Of a stretch of 64,000 bases of DNA, positions 1 through 8,396 are shown piece after piece. How positions within the stretch are numbered: the first letter of the stretch is position 1; every line of letters starts with the position of its first letter. Made by a program: the position numbers and the translations under genes. The DNA comes from Roseiflexus sp. (GTDB lineage: Bacteria; Chloroflexota; Chloroflexia; Chloroflexales; Roseiflexaceae). The notes under the pieces were generated by a model, which made no database searches, was not told the origin of the DNA, and saw nothing but the letters and a program-made list of their open reading frames with translations. Location: the NCBI GenBank assembly GCA_017743475.1, contig JAGHYV010000004.1:1-64000 (forward strand). The letters run 5' to 3'.

Positions 1-380
1 CCTGAGCGAGGCGTGACACGGACGGATATCAGTAGAACGGAATATTTCTTCAAAGACTATTAGCCCGACGGCTCGTGCGGTAGAGCGGATTTATTTCTCA
101 ATCTCCATAATTTCGGTCTACACTCCGCCGGAAGCGGACATCTCGTGCGACACGGCAGACCCGGACAGTAGTCAACGTATCTGAGCAATGCTGTAGATTT
201 GATATGAGTCGCTATACTACGCCAGAAATAGCGAAGCCATCCCCTAAACGGGAGATAGCTTCGCTTTTCAGAACAATCCCGGCACATTATGCAGGGGAAG
301 GTGCCCACTCTACTCGCCATGAACCTGCGTGCAAACTGCGCAGGTAACTGCCAGTGCAACAGGCAGGCGCAACGATAGTG
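1..380. other. Intergenic region downstream of lon with dispersed repeat
   Basis: I see no convincing gene here; the 99-codon minus-strand reading frame has no recognisable composition. The stretch near 48-112 (TTCAAAGACTATTAGCCCGACGG, later TCTCAATCTCCAT) resembles sequence near 4192-4230, so both belong to one dispersed repeat family. A strong hairpin at 231-264 is listed separately. Confidence 0.5.
231..264 (-). terminator. Hairpin terminator downstream of lon
   Basis: GCGAAGC at 231-237 pairs with GCTTCGC at 258-264, and the stem is extended by partly paired ATC/GAT bases around a TAAAC loop. A short T run follows on the plus strand and a TATTT run on the minus strand, so it could work in both directions. 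It lies about 115 bp past the lon stop. Confidence 0.55.
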
Positions 381-2732
381 CTAGTGTGCGAGTGCAATCT
401 TCAGCACTTCGTCCATCGATGAAACCGGGATCAACTGCAACTCCTCACGCACTTTCTTCGGCAATTCGGCAATATCCTTGGCATTATCCTTCGGCAGAAT
501 GAAGGTGCGAATACCAGCGCGATGCGCTGCTAGCGTCTTTTCCTTCAAGCCACCAATAGGCAACACCTTGCCGCGCAGCGTAATCTCGCCGGTCATCGCC
601 ACGTCCCGCCGAACCGGTTTACCGGTCATCGCCGAGATCAGGGCGGTTGTCAACGTAATCCCAGCGGACGGACCATCCTTAGGCACCGCTCCTTCTGGTA
701 CGTGAATATGGATGTTATGCTCGTCAAAGTAACTTGGATCGATGCCAAACTGCTCAGCGCGGAAACGCGCATAACTCATTGCAGCCTGAGCACTCTCCTT
801 CATCACCTCGCCGAGTTGTCCGGTCAACTGGAGACCGCCCTTGCCCCGCACTGGCAGCACCTCAATCGAGAGCACATCCCCACCAGTCGGCGACCAAGTC
901 ACTCCAGTCGCCACGCCCACCTCGTCCTTTTCCTCCGCCAGACCGAAGGTGTACCGCTCAGGACCGAGATAGTTCGGGATGTCAGGCGCATCGATGACGA
1001 TTGGGAACTCAACCGGCTCACCATCGCTGGCTGCTGCCACTTTGCGCGCCGTCTTGCGGCACAGGCTGGCGATTTCGCGCTCCAGGTTGCGCACACCGGC
1101 TTCGCGCGTATACTCGCGCACCAGTTTGATAATCGCATCGTCAGTGATAATCAACTGATCCGGTGTCAACCCATGGAACTCACGCTGCTTGCGCACCAGG
1201 AACCCCTGCGCAATACCCAGTTTCTCGTCCTCCGTATACCCGCCAATCTCGATAATCTCCATACGGTCGCGCAGCGGACTGGGGATCGTATCGAGCTGGT
1301 TGGCGGTTGCGATAAATACCACCTGCGAGAGATCGAACGGAATCTCCAGGTAGTGATCGGAGAACGCATTATTCTGCTCAGGATCGAGCACCTCCAGCAG
1401 CGCCGAGGTCGGATCGCCACGAAAATCCTGCCCGATCTTATCGATCTCATCGAGCACGTACACTGGGTAGCGCGACTTTGCCGTCTTCATCCCCTGAATG
1501 ATCCGACCCGGCAACGCCCCGATATACGTACGGCGGTGACCGCGAATCTCAGCCTCGTCGCGGATACCGCCCAGGCTGGTGCGCACGAACTTGCGTCCCA
1601 GGGCGCGCGCAATTGAGCGACCGAGCGATGTCTTACCGACACCTGGCGGTCCGACGAAGCACAGGATGGGTGAACGCATCCGATTCCCGGCAAGTTTGCG
1701 CACTGCCAGGTACTCCAGGATGCGCTCCTTCACCTTCTCAAGCCCGTAGTGATCCTCATCGAGCACCTTTTGCGCTTCGTGGAGGCTGATCTCAGGCAAC
1801 TCCTCCTCTGCCCAGGGCAGGTTGAGAATCCAGTCGAGGTACGTGCGAATAACCCCCGCCTCCGGGCTATTCATCCCCTGCTGCGCCAGGCGTTTCAATT
1901 CGTGCATCGCCTGTTCTTTGACATAGTCCGGCGCATTGAGTTGCGCGATCTTGCGCTTCAACTCATCGATAGGATCATCCATGTCGTCGTCTTCGCCCAA
2001 TTCACGGCGAATCACACGCATCTGCTCGCGCAAGAAGTACTCGCGCTGACTCTGATCCAGCACCTCTTTGGTATCCTGCTGGATCTTCTGGCGCAGCTTC
2101 AGCAACTCCAGCTGGCGTGCCAGCAAGCGATGCGCACGCTGCAATCGCTCAACCGGGTCAAGTTCGTTCAAAATATCCAGGCGCTCTTCAAACTCAAATG
2201 CTGGCGCCCACGTCACAATATCTGCCAGATGCCCCGGCTTGTCGATGCGATGGACGAACGCAACAGCATCCTGCGGCACTTCTCCCAGGTGATCAACAAA
2301 CTCATCGATCTGCTGCTTGACCGAGTCCATCAGGGCTTCGATCTCGATCCCCTTTGGCTCTGGGTCACTGATTGCCTGGCAACGTACCCGATAGAACGGC
2401 TCGCTCTGCAACAACGTCTGCACCAGCGCGCGACTGATGCCTTCCAGAATAATGCGCGCCGTACCGTCGGGTAACTTTACAAACTCTTCCAGACGTGCGA
2501 TCACGCCGACTGGCGGCAATTGCTGCGGCTGGCTGCTCTTGTAGGTCTCGATCTCGCTTTCAGATACAAAAATCAACAAGACGAGACGGTCACCATCCCA
2601 TGCGTGCTCCATCGCACGGTACGACTTTCCCTGCCCCACCTGCAGCGGCACCGTCATGTGCGGCATGATCACCATTTCTCCCAAAATGACCAGCGGGAGG
2701 TCATAATCGGAGATCTCAATTGTTTTTCCCAT
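381..2732 (-). CDS. lon: ATP-dependent Lon protease
   Basis: Lon is a cytoplasmic, ATP-driven serine protease that degrades damaged and short-lived regulatory proteins. The 783-residue product has the usual LonA length and order: an N-terminal substrate domain (about 10-200), a helical region, an AAA+ module with Walker A GPPGVGKT at 361-368, and a C-terminal protease domain. The catalytic dyad is visible as Ser689 in DGPSAG and Lys732 in GGLKEK, 43 residues apart as in the family. The ATG is preceded by TTGAGGAAAGACCT. It is transcribed alone and ends before a hairpin. I see no clear heat-shock operator upstream. Confidence 0.97.
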   Translation of the reverse strand: MGKTIEISDYDLPLVILGEMVIMPHMTVPLQVGQGKSYRAMEHAWDGDRLVLLIFVSESEIETYKSSQPQQLPPVGVIARLEEFVKLPDGTARIILEGISRALVQTLLQSEPFYRVRCQAISDPEPKGIEIEALMDSVKQQIDEFVDHLGEVPQDAVAFVHRIDKPGHLADIVTWAPAFEFEERLDILNELDPVERLQRAHRLLARQLELLKLRQKIQQDTKEVLDQSQREYFLREQMRVIRRELGEDDDMDDPIDELKRKIAQLNAPDYVKEQAMHELKRLAQQGMNSPEAGVIRTYLDWILNLPWAEEELPEISLHEAQKVLDEDHYGLEKVKERILEYLAVRKLAGNRMRSPILCFVGPPGVGKTSLGRSIARALGRKFVRTSLGGIRDEAEIRGHRRTYIGALPGRIIQGMKTAKSRYPVYVLDEIDKIGQDFRGDPTSALLEVLDPEQNNAFSDHYLEIPFDLSQVVFIATANQLDTIPSPLRDRMEIIEIGGYTEDEKLGIAQGFLVRKQREFHGLTPDQLIITDDAIIKLVREYTREAGVRNLEREIASLCRKTARKVAAASDGEPVEFPIVIDAPDIPNYLGPERYTFGLAEEKDEVGVATGVTWSPTGGDVLSIEVLPVRGKGGLQLTGQLGEVMKESAQAAMSYARFRAEQFGIDPSYFDEHNIHIHVPEGAVPKDGPSAGITLTTALISAMTGKPVRRDVAMTGEITLRGKVLPIGGLKEKTLAAHRAGIRTFILPKDNAKDIAELPKKVREELQLIPVSSMDEVLKIALAH

Positions 2733-3091
2733 AGGTCTTTCCTCAATCTGTCCGCAAATGCTACCCTGCGGAGCTGGCGCACTTCTGCGCCGCCAAACAT
2801 AATGTTATGTGCGCTTCAGGGCACACGCTTGTCTATTTCTTGTTTGTATTCATGGTACCACAAATCCTACCGCATGGTATATGAACAGTGACTGAGAGTC
2901 AGGCGGACGAACCATGGAGACTTATCCATAGTATACAACGAATGAATCTCTGCGAAGTTGCGCTTGCACTGCCTTCTGTTACAGATACGCCAACATTTCG
3001 ATCACATCTTGCATGCCACGATTCGCCATTCAGCAAGTATGATCGTCTCACGGAAAGGCGGCACTGCCACCCCAGCGATAATCAGGCATGC
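2733..3091. other. Divergent intergenic region between lon and receiver gene
   Basis: This stretch separates lon (minus) from a response-regulator gene (plus). The plus frame stays open from a GTG at 2888, but the part before 3092 has no domain resemblance, so I treat it as non-coding leader. No convincing sigma-70 promoter or CIRCE-type inverted repeat was recognised. Confidence 0.4.
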
Positions 3092-3475
3092 ATGATGGCT
3101 CAACACACCATTCTCATCGTTGATGATGAAGCCAATCAACGACTCATGCTCACACAGGCACTGCGAACGAACGATGAGCGTGAGATTGCTACCGCTGCTT
3201 CGGTATCAGAAGCAGTTGAGTGGCTCGATACACACAATGCCGATCTGATCATCACCGACTACAACATGCCGTCGGCAAACGGGCTAGCACTGATTGCGCA
3301 TGTGCGTCAACGGGCTCTGCCCGCACGCATTATTTTGATTACGGCATATTATTCGCCAGAGTTACAGGAAGCGGCCCAGAAACTGGGGGTCGATTATTTT
3401 TTGACCAAGCCCGTTCCGCTGTCGCTGTTACGCCGCCTTGCAAACGACCTGGGCAATCCCCCCACCGATGCATAA
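3092..3475 (+). CDS. Single-domain response regulator (CheY-like receiver)
   Basis: A stand-alone receiver domain of 127 residues with no output domain. The acidic pair Asp11-Asp12 (VDDE), the phospho-acceptor Asp56 (ITDYNMP), a Thr in ILITAY and the conserved Lys in LTKP are all present, so it should be phosphorylatable. Such proteins act by protein contact, as in phosphorelays or CheY-type signalling. No kinase gene is adjacent, so the partner is unknown. Start choice is uncertain: ATGs occur at 3092 and 3095, and the frame stays open upstream to 2888, but homology begins at the chosen start. No strong Shine-Dalgarno is visible. Confidence 0.85.
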   Translation: MMAQHTILIVDDEANQRLMLTQALRTNDEREIATAASVSEAVEWLDTHNADLIITDYNMPSANGLALIAHVRQRALPARIILITAYYSPELQEAAQKLGVDYFLTKPVPLSLLRRLANDLGNPPTDA

Positions 3476-3639
3476 TCCTCTCCCGCATTGCTCGACAATT
3501 GTGTGAAACCGGCGCCAGGATTGCGTGGAGAATAGAAAGCTACGGCGCTGTCGGTCGATGGGCGCTGCAGCGGTATATCATTGAAATGGCGTTGCAAACG
3601 GCAAGACAGGTGACGACAGTCGTCCTCCTGTTGCGGGCA

Positions 3640-4330
3640 GGGGTGCATGTCGGTGAGCTAGTGGGCATAACCTACGCAGGCAGGCTTCGTACTTGCACAG
3701 CTAAGGGCTTACTAAAGCCCGTGCAGGGGGCTTCGCGCTCTATAGCCGAGGGGCTGTAGTCTTTGAACGATTACTCTGCTCTAGCCCGCACAGGCGGGCT
3801 TTGCATTGTAGAGCTAAGGGCTTATCGTAGCTGATAGTCGATAACTGATAGCTGACGGTCGAGAGGGTCACCTTTGGAGTTCGCGTTACGCGCAGGTGGG
3901 CTTTGTCCTGGATAGGCGAGGACTTATAGTTTTGAGTAATTATTCTGCTCTAGTCTGCGCAGGCGGGCTTCGCCCAGCCAGCTAAGGGCTTATGGTTTTT
4001 GAATAATTATTCCGCTATAGTCTGCGCAGGCGAGCTTCGCCTCGGATAACCGAAGAAGTGCACCCCGACGGCACGCGCTAGCCCGCGGAGGCAGGCTTCG
4101 CCCTGGATGGCCAAGGGCTTTAGCCTGACGGCACGAGGCGCATACCAGAATAAATTCTAGCCTGACGGCACGAGGCGCGCATCGAATTAAGTGCTCAATC
4201 TCCATTCATTCAAAGACCGTTAGTCCTACAGACAGTTCGACACACTAGGTCTGATTCTCAATCTTCATCAGTCCTATCAATCTTCATCAGTCCTACGGCA
4301 CGGGAGCGAATACCAATTTATACTCCTGAC
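3640..4330. repeat. Dispersed/tandem intergenic repeat cluster
   Basis: Several imperfect copies of a unit of about 65 bp occur. Each has a palindromic core like CTGCGCAGGCGGGCTTCGCC, then CTAAGGGCTTA, then TTTTGAATAATTATTCTGCTC. Clear starts are near 3779, 3949 and 4014, with more degenerate copies near 3670, 3715 and 3885. A second unit, TAGCCTGACGGCACGAGGCGC, occurs near 4122 and 4153 and resembles TAGCCCGACGGCTCGTG near 60. The self-complementary cores would fold as hairpins in RNA. No gene is visible. Confidence 0.7.
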
Positions 4331-4653
4331 CTTCACGATCCTGGCTTGAGGTTGTGGAAATCCAGCAGCCAATCCAGGGGCTTCTAGAAGGCTGGCTTCG
4401 GGAAGCTCCTGCATTCCTTCTCTTATTTATTTCAGGCTTCAGAACCCCCCGGACTCCCTCTTCTCTCCTTGTGGGGGAAGGGAGTTGCTCATAGGGGGAG
4501 ATTTTTTGGCAAGCCTCTGCGTGCCATCTCCCGTTTCAGCCATCAGGACACCCAACCTCCCCTGCTCCCCTCGTGGGGGAAGGGAGTTGGAGGAATGAGG
4601 GGCAAAGACGCATTGGAACGCAGAACACTGTTGATTTCACCCTTGTGCGGATC
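4331..4653. repeat. Intergenic region with GTGGGGGAAGGGAG repeats
   Basis: The motif GTGGGGGAAGGGAGTTG occurs twice, near 4473 and 4576, each preceded by a CTCCC-rich segment that could pair with it. No gene was recognised. Convergent read-through from the upstream repeat cluster and tpiA would meet here. Confidence 0.5.
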
Positions 4654-5418
4654 TCACCGCTGAGTTGGAAGAAAATGGACGATACGCAGAAAACTGTCGG
4701 CTTTGAGAGAAGCGCCGCCAACCAGCGCGCCATCGATATCAGGTTGTGCCATCAGATCGTCAATATTATCGGGTCGGACGCTGCCGCCGTACAGGATGGT
4801 GATCGCAGCTGCCACATCAGCCCCTGCCAGTTCGCCAAGCGTTTGCCGGATCGTCGCATGCATCGCTTGTGCATCGGCAGGCGTGGCAGTGTCGCCAGTG
4901 CCGATCGCCCAGACTGGCTCATAGGCGATAACAATCCGGCCGATCTGATCCGGTGTCATACCGGCGAGCGCCGCGCGCACCTGCGCCACGACGATCGTCT
5001 CGGCTTCACCGGCGTCACGCTGCGGTTTGGTCTCGCCAACACACAGGATGGGCGTGAGATCATGCGCCAGCGCGGCGCGGACCTTCTTTCCGATCAGTTC
5101 GTCACCTTCGCCAAAAATGGCACGTCGTTCACTGTGACCGACGATCACATACGTACATCCAAGGTCGCGCAGCATCACCGGTGAAATCGCACCGGTAAAG
5201 GCGCCCTGCGGCTCGATATAGACATCCTGCGCTCCCAGAGCAATTGGCGTACCCTGCACCAGATCGCGCACTGTGTGCAGCGCAGTGAACGGCGGGCAAA
5301 CGAGGACCTTTCGGTCGCTAACATCGCCAAGCCCGCGCAACAATCCCTCGATCAGTTCGCGCGCCTCACCGGTTGTTTTGTACATCTTCCAGTTGCCTGC
5401 AAGGAGTGGCGTGCGCAT
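4654..5418 (-). CDS. tpiA: Triosephosphate isomerase
   Basis: Interconverts dihydroxyacetone phosphate and glyceraldehyde 3-phosphate in glycolysis, gluconeogenesis and carbon fixation. The 254-residue TIM barrel has the family length. The substrate lysine is in AGNWKMYK, the electrophilic histidine in VGHSERR, the catalytic glutamate in AYEPVWAIGTG, and the phosphate loop in YGGSV and LVGGASLK. I chose the ATG at 5418, giving MRTPLLAGNWK, because AGAGGAGGTTT sits just upstream; the open frame to 5514 overlaps the preceding gene and has no homology. It is last in a pcm - M50 protease - tpiA set, with a 10-bp gap to its neighbour. Confidence 0.96.
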   Translation of the reverse strand: MRTPLLAGNWKMYKTTGEARELIEGLLRGLGDVSDRKVLVCPPFTALHTVRDLVQGTPIALGAQDVYIEPQGAFTGAISPVMLRDLGCTYVIVGHSERRAIFGEGDELIGKKVRAALAHDLTPILCVGETKPQRDAGEAETIVVAQVRAALAGMTPDQIGRIVIAYEPVWAIGTGDTATPADAQAMHATIRQTLGELAGADVAAAITILYGGSVRPDNIDDLMAQPDIDGALVGGASLKADSFLRIVHFLPTQR

Positions 5419-5428
5419 GAAACCTCCT

Positions 5429-6103
5429 CTAGCTACCAAGCAGTCGCAAAACAAAGACCCAGATACGGAGCAGATTATCAGGGAGCACAAATGCCAGCAG
5501 GATACCAATGCCAACAGTCACGCCAAAAACGATCGGACTCCACGCCAGTACCTTTGCACCATCAAACGGACCGGCGGGAATCATGTTGAACAATCCCAGC
5601 CAGGCGTTGAGCGCAACACCAGTGTAGAACAGCTCGACGATCCAGTTGTCGCGCAAACCGACGAGGAACGCGAACGGCGCCACAATCAGGAAGATCACCG
5701 CAAGCGCCATATTGGTTGCCGGTCCCGCAAGTGCGATCAGGCCGCTCTGGCGCGGCGTCAGGTAGCCGCGATGCCAGACAGCGCCAGGCGCAGCGAAGAA
5801 CAAACCGAGCGGCAGAAATGCAACCACGATAGAGATCGCTAGCATCTGCACATTGGCGACGAAATGCGCCTGTGCACCAAATCGCCGCGCCACAATACGG
5901 TGCGCCAGTTCGTGCAGCACAAACCCCAAGCCGCACACCACTGCAGCAATGAACAGGTTGACCAGAAACTGACTGCTCGCCAGATTGGCAGCGCCGGTTC
6001 GAAAGACTGCAAAGGCAACGGTTGTGCCGCCCCATGCCTTGAGCAACTCGATCGTATCGTTGCTGCGCCCCGCAAAAATACCTTCATCGGGCGTCGAAAA
6101 CAT
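5429..6103 (-). CDS. Site-2 protease-like membrane metalloprotease (M50 family)
   Basis: A polytopic membrane protein of 224 residues. The zinc motif HELAH occurs in VLHELAHRIVARRFG within the second hydrophobic segment, and the second metal-binding motif of the M50 family is seen as NMIPAGPFDGAKV (NPxPxxxxDG-like) near the C terminus. Members cleave substrates inside the membrane, for example anti-sigma factors, but no substrate can be named here. There is no PDZ domain, so it is a compact form. It lies between pcm (24 bp upstream) and tpiA (10 bp downstream) and probably shares their promoter. Confidence 0.88.
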   Translation of the reverse strand: MFSTPDEGIFAGRSNDTIELLKAWGGTTVAFAVFRTGAANLASSQFLVNLFIAAVVCGLGFVLHELAHRIVARRFGAQAHFVANVQMLAISIVVAFLPLGLFFAAPGAVWHRGYLTPRQSGLIALAGPATNMALAVIFLIVAPFAFLVGLRDNWIVELFYTGVALNAWLGLFNMIPAGPFDGAKVLAWSPIVFGVTVGIGILLAFVLPDNLLRIWVFVLRLLGS

Positions 6104-6127
6104 ACAGACTCCATCTCGCGCAACAGG

Positions 6128-6784
6128 TTAACGTTCAGGGTACCGCTCCGTCGTCCATGCGTGCCCGCCAATCAACGGCACAAAGCGCACATCGCAGAGT
6201 CTTTCGGTGCGCAATGTATCGCCTTCGCGCCGCAAACGCAACAGGATCTGCGCCTGACGTCCGCCGACCGGGATCACCAGACGACCTGATGATGCCAGTT
6301 GCTCACGGAGCGGCGCTGGCACCCAGGGTGAAGCTGCCGATACCAGAATCGCATCGAACGGAGCATAATCCGGCAACCCCTGCGTCCCATCACCAATGTG
6401 GACAGTGACATTGGCATATCCCAGCGCCTGGAGCAGTGCAACCGCACGCTTTGCCAGCACCTCACGACATTCGACAGTATGAACCTTCGTGACAATTCGG
6501 CTCAACACTGCCGCCGCATAACCGGAACCGGCGCCGACTTCCAGAACGCGATCAGTTGGAGCAAGCTGGAGCGCCTCGACCATTAGCGCTACCATATAGG
6601 GCTGGGATATTGTCTGCCCTTCTCCTATTGGCAGCGCCTGATCGCTGTAGGCAAGCGACCGCTCGTTCTCCGGCACAAACGCATGACGCGGCACCTGCGC
6701 CATTGCATCCAGAACTCGTTGGTCGCGAATGCCGCGTTGCACCAGAAGATCGACCATGGCACGGCGCTCGTTGGCAAAATCCAT
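6128..6784 (-). CDS. pcm: Protein-L-isoaspartate O-methyltransferase
   Basis: Repairs damaged proteins by methylating isoaspartyl residues with S-adenosylmethionine in the cytoplasm. The 218-residue product has family length. Visible hallmarks are VPRHAFVPE near the N terminus, GEGQTISQPYMVALM, the SAM-binding loop VLEVGAGSGYAAAVL and a C-terminal VPLIGGHAW strand region. It is preceded by AAAGGAG and by a TATAAT box at 6808-6813. It is the first gene of the pcm - M50 - tpiA unit. Confidence 0.95.
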   Translation of the reverse strand: MDFANERRAMVDLLVQRGIRDQRVLDAMAQVPRHAFVPENERSLAYSDQALPIGEGQTISQPYMVALMVEALQLAPTDRVLEVGAGSGYAAAVLSRIVTKVHTVECREVLAKRAVALLQALGYANVTVHIGDGTQGLPDYAPFDAILVSAASPWVPAPLREQLASSGRLVIPVGGRQAQILLRLRREGDTLRTERLCDVRFVPLIGGHAWTTERYPER

Positions 6785-6807
6785 GATTGCCGCTCCTTTC
6801 TGCCCTT

Positions 6808-6813
6808 ATTATA
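6808..6813 (-). promoter_or_regulatory. -10 box of pcm operon promoter
   Basis: A perfect TATAAT on the minus strand lies about 24 bp before the pcm ATG. The corresponding -35 region (TGCGCC-like) is weak, so the promoter is inferred mainly from the -10 box and its position. Confidence 0.45.
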
Positions 6814-6929
6814 CCCGTTTTCACACGGTCGGGCGCACTGGTTGGTTATGCGATGGTAGCAGTCGCCTGATACACTGCATCCAGGTTAATTGACAGCGCG
6901 GTCACGCGCGATGCACAGGAAGCACAACT

Positions 6930-7496
6930 ATGCACGCTTCTACCGATCCCAATGCGGCGTCCTCCGACCGCGAACTTATTGAACGCGCTCGCAATGGCGA
7001 TCATGCGGCATTCGCACAGATCTATGATCGCTATGCGAAGCCGCTGTATCGTTACATCTACTTTCGGGTCGGCGATGCCGATCTTGCTGAAGATTTGCAG
7101 TCCGAAGTGTTTCTGCGCGCCTTTGAAAGCCTTGATCGCTATGAAGATCGCGGATGGCCCTTCTCTGCCTGGCTCTACCGGATTGCGCGCGACCGGACAA
7201 TCGATATGCTGCGCCGTCGCCGCTTCCGACAGACCATTCCGCTGGAGAGTTGGAGCGGTGCCTGCGAAGGTCCTGATCGCGAAGTCGCAGTGCGCCTCGA
7301 TTGCGAAGAATTGCGCCGCCATTTGTGCAGTCTTACCGACGATCAACGGCAGGTGATCTACCTGCGGTTTATGGCTGACCTCTCGGTGCACGAAGTGGCG
7401 CTGCGACTTGGGCGTTCTGAAGGCGCAGTGAAAGCGCTGCAGCATCGCGGATTGCAGTCTCTGGCACGGCGTCTTTCCATCTGTGAGTGCATATAA
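6930..7496 (+). CDS. Sigma-70 family RNA polymerase sigma factor (ECF-like)
   Basis: A 188-residue two-domain sigma factor. Region 2 (about 15-95) contains IYDRYAKPLYRYIYFR, the DLAEDLQSEVFLRAF core-binding segment and WLYRIARDRTIDMLRR for -10 recognition. Region 4 (about 125-180) contains LTDDQRQVIYLRF and the helix-turn-helix VHEVALRLGRSEGAVKALQ. No regions 1 or 3 are present. The ATG follows ACAGGAAGCACAACT. No anti-sigma gene is adjacent: the next plus-strand element is a decayed plsY. The regulon is unknown. Confidence 0.9.
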   Translation: MHASTDPNAASSDRELIERARNGDHAAFAQIYDRYAKPLYRYIYFRVGDADLAEDLQSEVFLRAFESLDRYEDRGWPFSAWLYRIARDRTIDMLRRRRFRQTIPLESWSGACEGPDREVAVRLDCEELRRHLCSLTDDQRQVIYLRFMADLSVHEVALRLGRSEGAVKALQHRGLQSLARRLSICECI

Positions 7497-7590
7497 CACG
7501 CTGCTCTGGCGAATCAGGGAGCGCGATGCCACACCGGTACTGTTCACACCTGGAGTAACACACGCGCCCGAGAGCAAGGGCGTCCCGTCC

Positions 7591-7611
7591 TCGAGGGTGA
7601 GATACCCTCGA
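7591..7611. other. Perfect hairpin between sigma factor gene and plsY remnant
   Basis: TCGAGGGT at 7591-7598 and ACCCTCGA at 7604-7611 form an 8-bp perfect stem around GAGAT. No U-run follows, so this is at most a weak terminator or processing site. The rest of 7497-7792 shows nothing recognisable. Confidence 0.3.
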
Positions 7612-7792
7612 TCCCAGAAGGAATGTGAACACGTCCTGCACTGCGTGTCTCACCGATAGTCGTTTCTCCAGATACCTCCCCCCGATCCAATATCCGGCGC
7701 CTTCTGCGCTGGCGTGCTGGACAAGTGATCTGTGCTTTCCAGCAGGTTCACCTGTAGTACGGTGGTCGGCACAGTCATTCTTGACGTCAATC

Positions 7793-8396
7793 ATGACGAC
7801 GATCGCGTCTATCGCCCTCGTGCTTCTCGCTTTTCTGTCTGGTTCGATCCCCTTCGGTCTGCTGGTTGCGTGCGCCTGGAGCGTCGATCTCGCCTGTCCG
7901 GAAACAGCAATGTCTGGCGCATCTACGAATTCAGCGCATTTGCACTTGCCATAGGCAGCGACATGCTGAAAGGCGCTCTGTCAACCATCGCTGCACAGGC
8001 GCTCTATCTTTCATCGCTTGCAGTAGTGATCGTTGACACGGCGACAATACTGGGTCACACGCGCTCGATCTTTTTTGGGTTTTCGCGGAATAAGGCAGTG
8101 GCAACTGGCGGCAGCGTAGTACTGATACCGGCGCCACTCGCGGCAGTGCCCGGTCTGGCAGCGTGAGTAGTAACGTTTGGGATTACGCACATTTCGGCAA
8201 TCGCGTCGCTGATTGTAGCCAGAGTGTGCGGCATTGCCGCTGCGATACTGCTGGCGCCAGGCATGCTACCGCCTGCATATGTCATCTTTGTGTGGGGAGC
8301 GGTTGCTACTAATCGTGTCTCCGCGTCGCTCGAACATTCACCGCCCGCGCTCTGGAACCGAGAGTCGCTTCGAGAAACTGTTCTAAATGACATTCA
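7793..8396 (+). pseudogene. plsY: Decayed glycerol-3-phosphate acyltransferase (PlsY-like)
   Basis: PlsY transfers acyl groups from acyl-phosphate to glycerol 3-phosphate in the membrane, the first step of phospholipid synthesis. Three reading frames in succession recreate one protein of normal size (about 200 codons). Frame A from ATG 7793 gives the N-terminal helix and GSIPFGLLVA. Frame B (about 7905-8315) gives SGNSNVWRI, a long helix DMLKGALSTIAAQALYL, and LGHTRSIFFGFSRNKAVATG. Frame C gives RRSNIHRPRSGTESR and a TAA at 8394. There is also an in-frame TGA at 8164. The SGN(IGAT)N motif has lost about three codons, and FxGGK reads FSRNK. With two frameshifts, one nonsense codon and damaged motifs, it cannot be functional. 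Confidence 0.8.

Noticed and set aside
60..359. 99-codon minus-strand open frame after lon
   Set aside because: It includes the terminator hairpin and dispersed repeat sequence and has no recognisable composition.
702..1616. Plus-strand open frame of 304 codons
   Set aside because: It lies opposite lon, whose product has all catalytic motifs; the antisense frame has no recognisable domain.
3640..4330. Possible CRISPR array in the repeat cluster
   Set aside because: Units are imperfect, irregularly spaced and larger than CRISPR repeats; no cas genes are present.
8164..8166. Selenocysteine at the TGA in the plsY remnant
   Set aside because: The same gene also has two frameshifts and motif damage, so a nonsense mutation in a pseudogene is the better explanation.
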